A DNA stretch of 46,440 bases from Candidatus Gastranaerophilales bacterium (GTDB lineage Bacteria; Cyanobacteriota; Vampirovibrionia; Gastranaerophilales; Gastranaerophilaceae): assembly GCA_947588745.1 (NCBI GenBank), contig CANPYW010000014.1:1-46440 (forward strand). Reading direction: 5' to 3'. Shown here piece after piece: positions 42,722-46,440 of the stretch (its first letter is position 1; each line of letters opens with the position of its first letter). The notes under the pieces are model-generated. The model was not told the origin of the DNA and did not search any database. It saw nothing but the letters and a program-made list of their open reading frames with translations. Both the position numbers and the translations under genes were made by a program.

Positions 42722-45016
42722 TTATTTTAAAAACTCGTATTCAAACAAAGCAGGTACAATTTCATTGTTATAATACGATTTCACCATTTGTTTCAAAGTC
42801 CGCAAGTTTCCATTCAATTCAGGATAGTCATATACATTTTTGCCGGTTTCTTCATCTTTTTTATATGTATTTAATTCCACCCATATTTGATACAACCCGT
42901 ATGTCAATTTTGAGTCATAATTTTTTGTAATTTTTGCACAATTCAATATTAAATTCCATTGATTTATAATTTTTGTTTCTAATTCATCAGCTATTAAACA
43001 TTTTATATCTTTACTTGCTATTGTTTCACCATTCGTAGTATCTAAACACAATTCATTCCTATACAATTTTCCGTCCGAACCAATAAATGAACGAATATGA
43101 TTTTGCATTTCCACACACGTAAATAACAAACACTTTAAAAGATACTGATTTAATTTACCATTTTTAATGTCTGAAAAAAATTTTGCAGCACCATCAGCCG
43201 ACTTCATAATCCTTGCACGTTCTGTCCATTGCCTATTATATGTTATATATCTGCTGGCACAATACATGGGCAATTTTTCCAAATAATTATCTTTTCTTAA
43301 ATGAAAACCGTTTCCGTCGTATCTTGCGGCAATCAACAATCCACCATTTAAATCAGGATTATCAAACCCTGAAGTATTTGCTATCAAATACCCTATAATA
43401 TTATCATTGCTTAATGGTTTATTTCTTTGTTTTCCTCCGATTTTTTCAGTCCCGTCAAGCCCAACTAAAATACCTGTTTTGGTATCATTACTGAAACTAC
43501 GCTTATCATAATATAATTCACTATATTTTTTATTTATTGATTTTACAGGCAAAAAACCATAACTTTTCAACGAATTATCATACTGTATATCAAACCCTTC
43601 AATTTGAAATTCTTTTAAGGTTTTATCATCTTTACCACTCCATAAAATACAACTGACACAAGCATCTATATGCGTATGAAAATGTTTTCTGTTAAAAGCA
43701 AACCCTTCTATAAATTCCTTACAAATTAAATGCTGGGCCTTCCAATATTTTACAGGAGAATAAACAATATAACTATCGGTATCCTGCCTTAAAAAATACT
43801 TAAACCCGCTCCAAATAAAAGCATTACCCAAATCATTCGTTGCACTGCCTTTTATTTCCTTTTTCATCTCTTGAAGAATATATGATTTTTTCCAAATAGA
43901 AGATGTTTTACTTTGCTGCTTTCTTTGATGTTCAACACCCGTTGTTTCCGCATAAGGAGGATTTTCAAAAAGAATAATAGTACATTTTGGATTATCAATA
44001 TATTGTCTTAATAACGGATTATTCACATACTCATAACTTAAAGAATCAGCCCCTCTTACCAACCCCATATTAAATGTATCTTCTTTTTCGGTCGGAGGAA
44101 CTATATGTCGAACTTTATCACCTAAAACCTCCATTAATACTTTATATTCATAATATTCAACAGTAGAAACTATTGTATGAGATAGCTCTTCATCTGTAAG
44201 AACTTTTTCCAAATTACCCGTTCCGGCACATCTGTCAAGTATTATATAATCATTGCCTTTTGGCACTCTCTGTATAGCTTTTCTCAATAATTCAGCTGAC
44301 TTTTGTGCATAAAGCAAAGGAGTATAAAAAGCACCTAAATTTTTCTTTTGAATATCATCATTTAATTTATCCATAAGATATTCAAACTTCTTGTTTGATT
44401 TTTTAGAATATGGATATATATAATCTTTAAATTTATTCGGTTCTCTTATTTCGCCTATTATTTGAACTTTACCGGTTAAATCACCAATAAAATCAGCTTT
44501 TCGTGCATTCGGATATTGTTTATAATAATTTGCAGCCCAGCCGACTATACAATTTTCATCTATGTTTATTTTTGTATAGTTTTTTTCTTTCAAAATATTT
44601 ATCAGTTTATCTTCATCAATTTGATTTTCAATATAGTAAAGTTTTTCAATATAATTATTAGCAATAAATCCGGAATTATCTTTTGAAGCAGAACCAATAA
44701 AAACTTGCTCTATATAATTAATATAATCTTCAGATTTATATTGATAAGCAATGCCGTCATGTAATGAAATCAAAATAATATTGGCAGGAATTGGCTTCCC
44801 TTTTATCCTGCGTTGAGATAAATATTTTATAGTTTGAAACAAAACAGCATTTAAGTCATTAATGTTTAACTTAAATTCCAAAATATTACCGTTTAAAACC
44901 CCATCATTATTGTCCTGAAAAATATCAGATAATTCTAGATTACTATCTATTCGATGTAAATAAGTTGTATAAAAATCTTTTTGTCCATCTAATTCATAAG
45001 TATATTTTTTAATCAT
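42722..45016 (-). CDS. Type IIG-like restriction-modification enzyme (nuclease and N6-adenine methyltransferase fusion)
   Basis: The 764-residue protein has a gamma-class N6-adenine methyltransferase core: GAFYTP (motif X, about 228-233), LDRCAGTGNLE (motif I, about 260-270) and the catalytic NPPY (352-355) in LFENPPYAET. The C-terminal 350 residues would hold target recognition. The N-terminal 75 residues carry a PD-(D/E)xK-like nuclease pattern: D38, then E47-F-K49, then Q61 and K64. A single chain with nuclease, methyltransferase and recognition parts is the type IIG/IIL plan. No separate specificity subunit or restriction gene is adjacent. AGAGAG precedes the ATG. The methyltransferase call is firm; the nuclease part is inferred from a short motif. 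Confidence 0.8.
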   Translation of the reverse strand: MIKKYTYELDGQKDFYTTYLHRIDSNLELSDIFQDNNDGVLNGNILEFKLNINDLNAVLFQTIKYLSQRRIKGKPIPANIILISLHDGIAYQYKSEDYINYIEQVFIGSASKDNSGFIANNYIEKLYYIENQIDEDKLINILKEKNYTKINIDENCIVGWAANYYKQYPNARKADFIGDLTGKVQIIGEIREPNKFKDYIYPYSKKSNKKFEYLMDKLNDDIQKKNLGAFYTPLLYAQKSAELLRKAIQRVPKGNDYIILDRCAGTGNLEKVLTDEELSHTIVSTVEYYEYKVLMEVLGDKVRHIVPPTEKEDTFNMGLVRGADSLSYEYVNNPLLRQYIDNPKCTIILFENPPYAETTGVEHQRKQQSKTSSIWKKSYILQEMKKEIKGSATNDLGNAFIWSGFKYFLRQDTDSYIVYSPVKYWKAQHLICKEFIEGFAFNRKHFHTHIDACVSCILWSGKDDKTLKEFQIEGFDIQYDNSLKSYGFLPVKSINKKYSELYYDKRSFSNDTKTGILVGLDGTEKIGGKQRNKPLSNDNIIGYLIANTSGFDNPDLNGGLLIAARYDGNGFHLRKDNYLEKLPMYCASRYITYNRQWTERARIMKSADGAAKFFSDIKNGKLNQYLLKCLLFTCVEMQNHIRSFIGSDGKLYRNELCLDTTNGETIASKDIKCLIADELETKIINQWNLILNCAKITKNYDSKLTYGLYQIWVELNTYKKDEETGKNVYDYPELNGNLRTLKQMVKSYYNNEIVPALFEYEFLK

Positions 45017-45045
45017 AAATTCTCTCTTGAATTTTATGATTGAAC

Positions 45046-45232
45046 TGTCCCACTATGATACAAAAAGGGGCATTTTTCAAAAAATAATAATAAAAACATT
45101 TACGACTTCTCATTCATAACAATTTAATAATTTTGTTAAATTGTTTTATAGATTAAAATTTGACAATGCCGTAAATTACAAATAAAATGTAGAAGTGGTT
45201 TAACTTGTCTTAAACTGTATCAAAATGGGACA
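45046..45232. repeat. 187-bp stretch bounded by 17-bp inverted repeats
   Basis: TGTCCCACTATGATACA (45046-45062) and TGTATCAAAATGGGACA (45216-45232) are inverted copies matching at 15 of 17 positions, with TGTCCCA at both outer ends. There is no reading frame inside. The sizes fit a miniature transposable element or a pair of operator/recombination sites. No clear target duplication is seen beside it. Confidence 0.55.
45160..45188 (+). promoter_or_regulatory. Near-consensus promoter antisense to the recombinase
   Basis: TTGACA (45160-45165), exactly 17 bases, then TAAAAT (45183-45188) is the best promoter match in the window. It points right, into the 3' end of the minus-strand recombinase gene at 45245-45793. 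No plus-strand reading frame follows it, so it could make an antisense or small RNA. Confidence 0.6.
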
Positions 45233-45244
45233 TTAATAACTAAC

Positions 45245-45793
45245 TCACAATTCAAAATTCTTATAACTCCAATCTATTTCGTCTTGTTCAACACCAATAT
45301 ACATATAAGTTATCCTTGCACAGCTATGATTAAATATCTTTTGTAAAATAACAACATCCTTATATTTTTGATAATGATGATACCCAAAAGTCCTTCGCAT
45401 GGTATGTGTAGAAACTTTTGACTTAACACCAACTTTATTACACGTATTAATTAAAAACCTGTAAACTTGCTTTCTGTCAAGCCTTTTACCTTGTTTGCCT
45501 AAAAATAACGGCTCATTAAGATTTCTATTCTTAGTAAAAGACTTTAATACTTTTTTCAATTTATCATTAATGTAAAAAGATTTCCTTTTTTGTGTTTTCT
45601 TCTCAATAATAGTAATATGAGTCCTATCCACAACATCAGATACATTTAACCCCACTATATCAGAAACCCTTAATCCGGAATTTAAACCTAAAACCCAAAT
45701 CACATAATCTCTTTTATTATGAACTTTCAAATATTTTTCAACAGCTTTAATATCTTTTTTATCCTTAATTGGTTCTGCAATATGTTTTTTCAT
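45245..45793 (-). CDS. Minimal tyrosine recombinase (phage integrase family)
   Basis: The 182-residue protein is a catalytic domain with nearly no arm- or core-binding N-terminal domain. The catalytic set is complete: Arg42 in NSGLRVSDI, Lys65/66 in the beta-hairpin, HTMR (His130, Arg133), His156 in FNHSCAR and the nucleophile Tyr165 in YMYIGV. Such proteins cut and rejoin DNA at specific sites for integration, excision or inversion. Ordinary XerC/D and phage integrases have about 80-100 more N-terminal residues, so this one may need a partner or act on simple sites. AAGGGGG precedes the ATG. It is flanked by inverted repeats on one side and palindromic repeats on the other. Confidence 0.88.
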   Translation of the reverse strand: MKKHIAEPIKDKKDIKAVEKYLKVHNKRDYVIWVLGLNSGLRVSDIVGLNVSDVVDRTHITIIEKKTQKRKSFYINDKLKKVLKSFTKNRNLNEPLFLGKQGKRLDRKQVYRFLINTCNKVGVKSKVSTHTMRRTFGYHHYQKYKDVVILQKIFNHSCARITYMYIGVEQDEIDWSYKNFEL

Positions 45794-45954
45794 GTTTCCC
45801 CCTTATTTTAATAAAACTTCCACTTAAATTTCTAATTAAAATAGTGAGAAAAAATTTATGAACATTAAATTATCTTTTAATACAATATGTCAAGATATTA
45901 TTATGCCTAAAAGAAATGATATTATTATCTTTTTATTTTTAAATTAAATATTTT

Positions 45955-46120
45955 TAAGTAAAACGAATAACAAAATAAATTTCAATCAAGATGCTACGTA
46001 TAGTAAATTGTTAACCTCAACCCAAAGCATGCTAAAACACGCACGCTTCATCGTCGTTTTGGTAAACAATTTTAACTACACTCCGCAATTGATTTCAATT
46101 TCTTTTGTTATTCTTATTCT
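45955..46120. repeat. Large imperfect palindrome next to the recombinase, first copy
   Basis: The left arm (about 45955-46016) and the reverse complement of the right arm (about 46058-46120) share blocks such as GAATAACAAAA, TCAAT and AAATTGTT with few gaps. The centre holds AGCATGCT and AAAAC/GTTTT pairs. No reading frame is present. The left arm sequence occurs again at 46366-46440. Confidence 0.7.
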
Positions 46121-46365
46121 TTAACTTTTTAAATTAAGAAAAATAAAAAAATCAGAATAAAAAAATAATAAAAAAAGAATGACTTGAAAGGATAATTGAA
46201 TATCTGTTAACGAGGCATTCGGCAGAGCAAGGCACTGTTTGAACCCGCCTTATCTTTTTTTATCGGCGGGTGAGTTACGGGCGTTTCGGCGAGGTTAGAA
46301 ATTTATTGTACGGAATATCCGGATTGAAATTTAATTTTTATTTGAATTTAATTGTGTATATTATT
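46121..46365. other. Noncoding spacer with GC-richer patch
   Basis: An A-rich stretch (46121-46190) is followed by a GC-richer patch (about 46208-46302) that contains ACCCGCC (46243-46249) and its complement GGCGGGT (46265-46271). The base content contrasts sharply with the flanks. No reading frame or known RNA was recognised. Confidence 0.5.
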
Positions 46366-46440
46366 TAAGCAAAACGAATAACAAAATAAATCTCAATCAA
46401 GAAGCTGCGTATAGTAAATTGTTAACCTCAACTAAAAGCG
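46366..46440. repeat. Second copy of the palindrome left arm (cut by window end)
   Basis: These 75 bases repeat 45955-46029 in direct orientation with about seven differences; shared blocks include AAAACGAATAACAAAATAAAT and CGTATAGTAAATTGTTAACC (each quoted in part). The copies start 411 bases apart. The rest of this copy lies outside the window. Confidence 0.8.

Noticed and set aside
45955-46440. Integron attC-type array
   Set aside because: The GTTAAC words near the palindrome do not fit the GTTRRRY/RYYYAAC core pair, there are no cassette genes, and the recombinase lacks the integron integrase length.
1-46440. CRISPR array
   Set aside because: No set of three or more short repeats with equal spacers was seen; the only regular repeat has a 411-base period.

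Overview
The window is an AT-rich, gene-dense chromosomal segment of a diderm bacterium. Diderm signs are an AsmA/TamB-like giant protein, an MlaE permease, a TolC channel, Spy/CpxP-like periplasmic proteins and a GT8 glycosyltransferase. Type IV pilus genes, separate secD and secF, a separate glycyl-tRNA synthetase alpha subunit and a cyanobacterial-style primary-type sigma factor fit a gut Vampirovibrionia/Gastranaerophilales (Melainabacteria) lineage. That placement is inferred from gene content and sequence flavour; no marker here proves it.

Layout. 1-8.8 kb: the 5' part of a GT8 glycosyltransferase with a repeated coiled-coil tail, two small DNA-binding proteins (winged-helix and PadR), the 1506-residue AsmA-like protein, then an exported protein and a Crp/Fnr regulator. 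8.8-11.5 kb: a lineage-type small protein, then rplS, ylqF/rbgA and rnhB. 11.5-13.6 kb: two neighbouring membrane-anchored AAA-type proteins, one with an intact P-loop and one with a broken P-loop. 13.7-16.3 kb: a likely envelope-stress unit (zinc-finger anti-sigma, ECF sigma, Spy-like proteins). 16.3-18.5 kb: rsfS, a sigma-70 factor and an RlmB-type methyltransferase. 18.6-21 kb: a PilM-PilN fusion and PilO. 21-24.6 kb: a HTH/zinc-ribbon protein coupled to secF, then secD and a membrane-anchored small heat shock-like protein. 25-29.8 kb: HEAT-like and LysM proteins, then rsmD, an exported protein, Nif3, coaBC and gmk. 29.8-30.4 kb: a structured noncoding interval with tRNA-Gly(CCC) and a partial copy of its 3' end. 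30.4-38.3 kb: mutL, mlaE, two PlsC-like acyltransferases, gap, glyQ and an APC permease. 38.3-42.6 kb: a TolC protein with a His-rich tail and a histidine kinase/HD-GYP regulator pair.

42.7-46.4 kb is the accessory end: a fused restriction-modification enzyme, a 187-bp stretch bounded by 17-bp inverted repeats with a consensus outward promoter inside, a minimal tyrosine recombinase, and about 640 bp of noncoding palindromic and direct repeats.

Most genes are ordinary housekeeping. The parts most likely to be new are the AAA/pseudo-AAA membrane pair, the ECF unit whose first ribosome binding site lies inside a terminator-like hairpin, and the repeat-rich recombinase end. Several genes (padR, mutL, tolC) lack a Shine-Dalgarno and have a -10-like hexamer 6-8 bases before the ATG, suggesting leaderless mRNAs.
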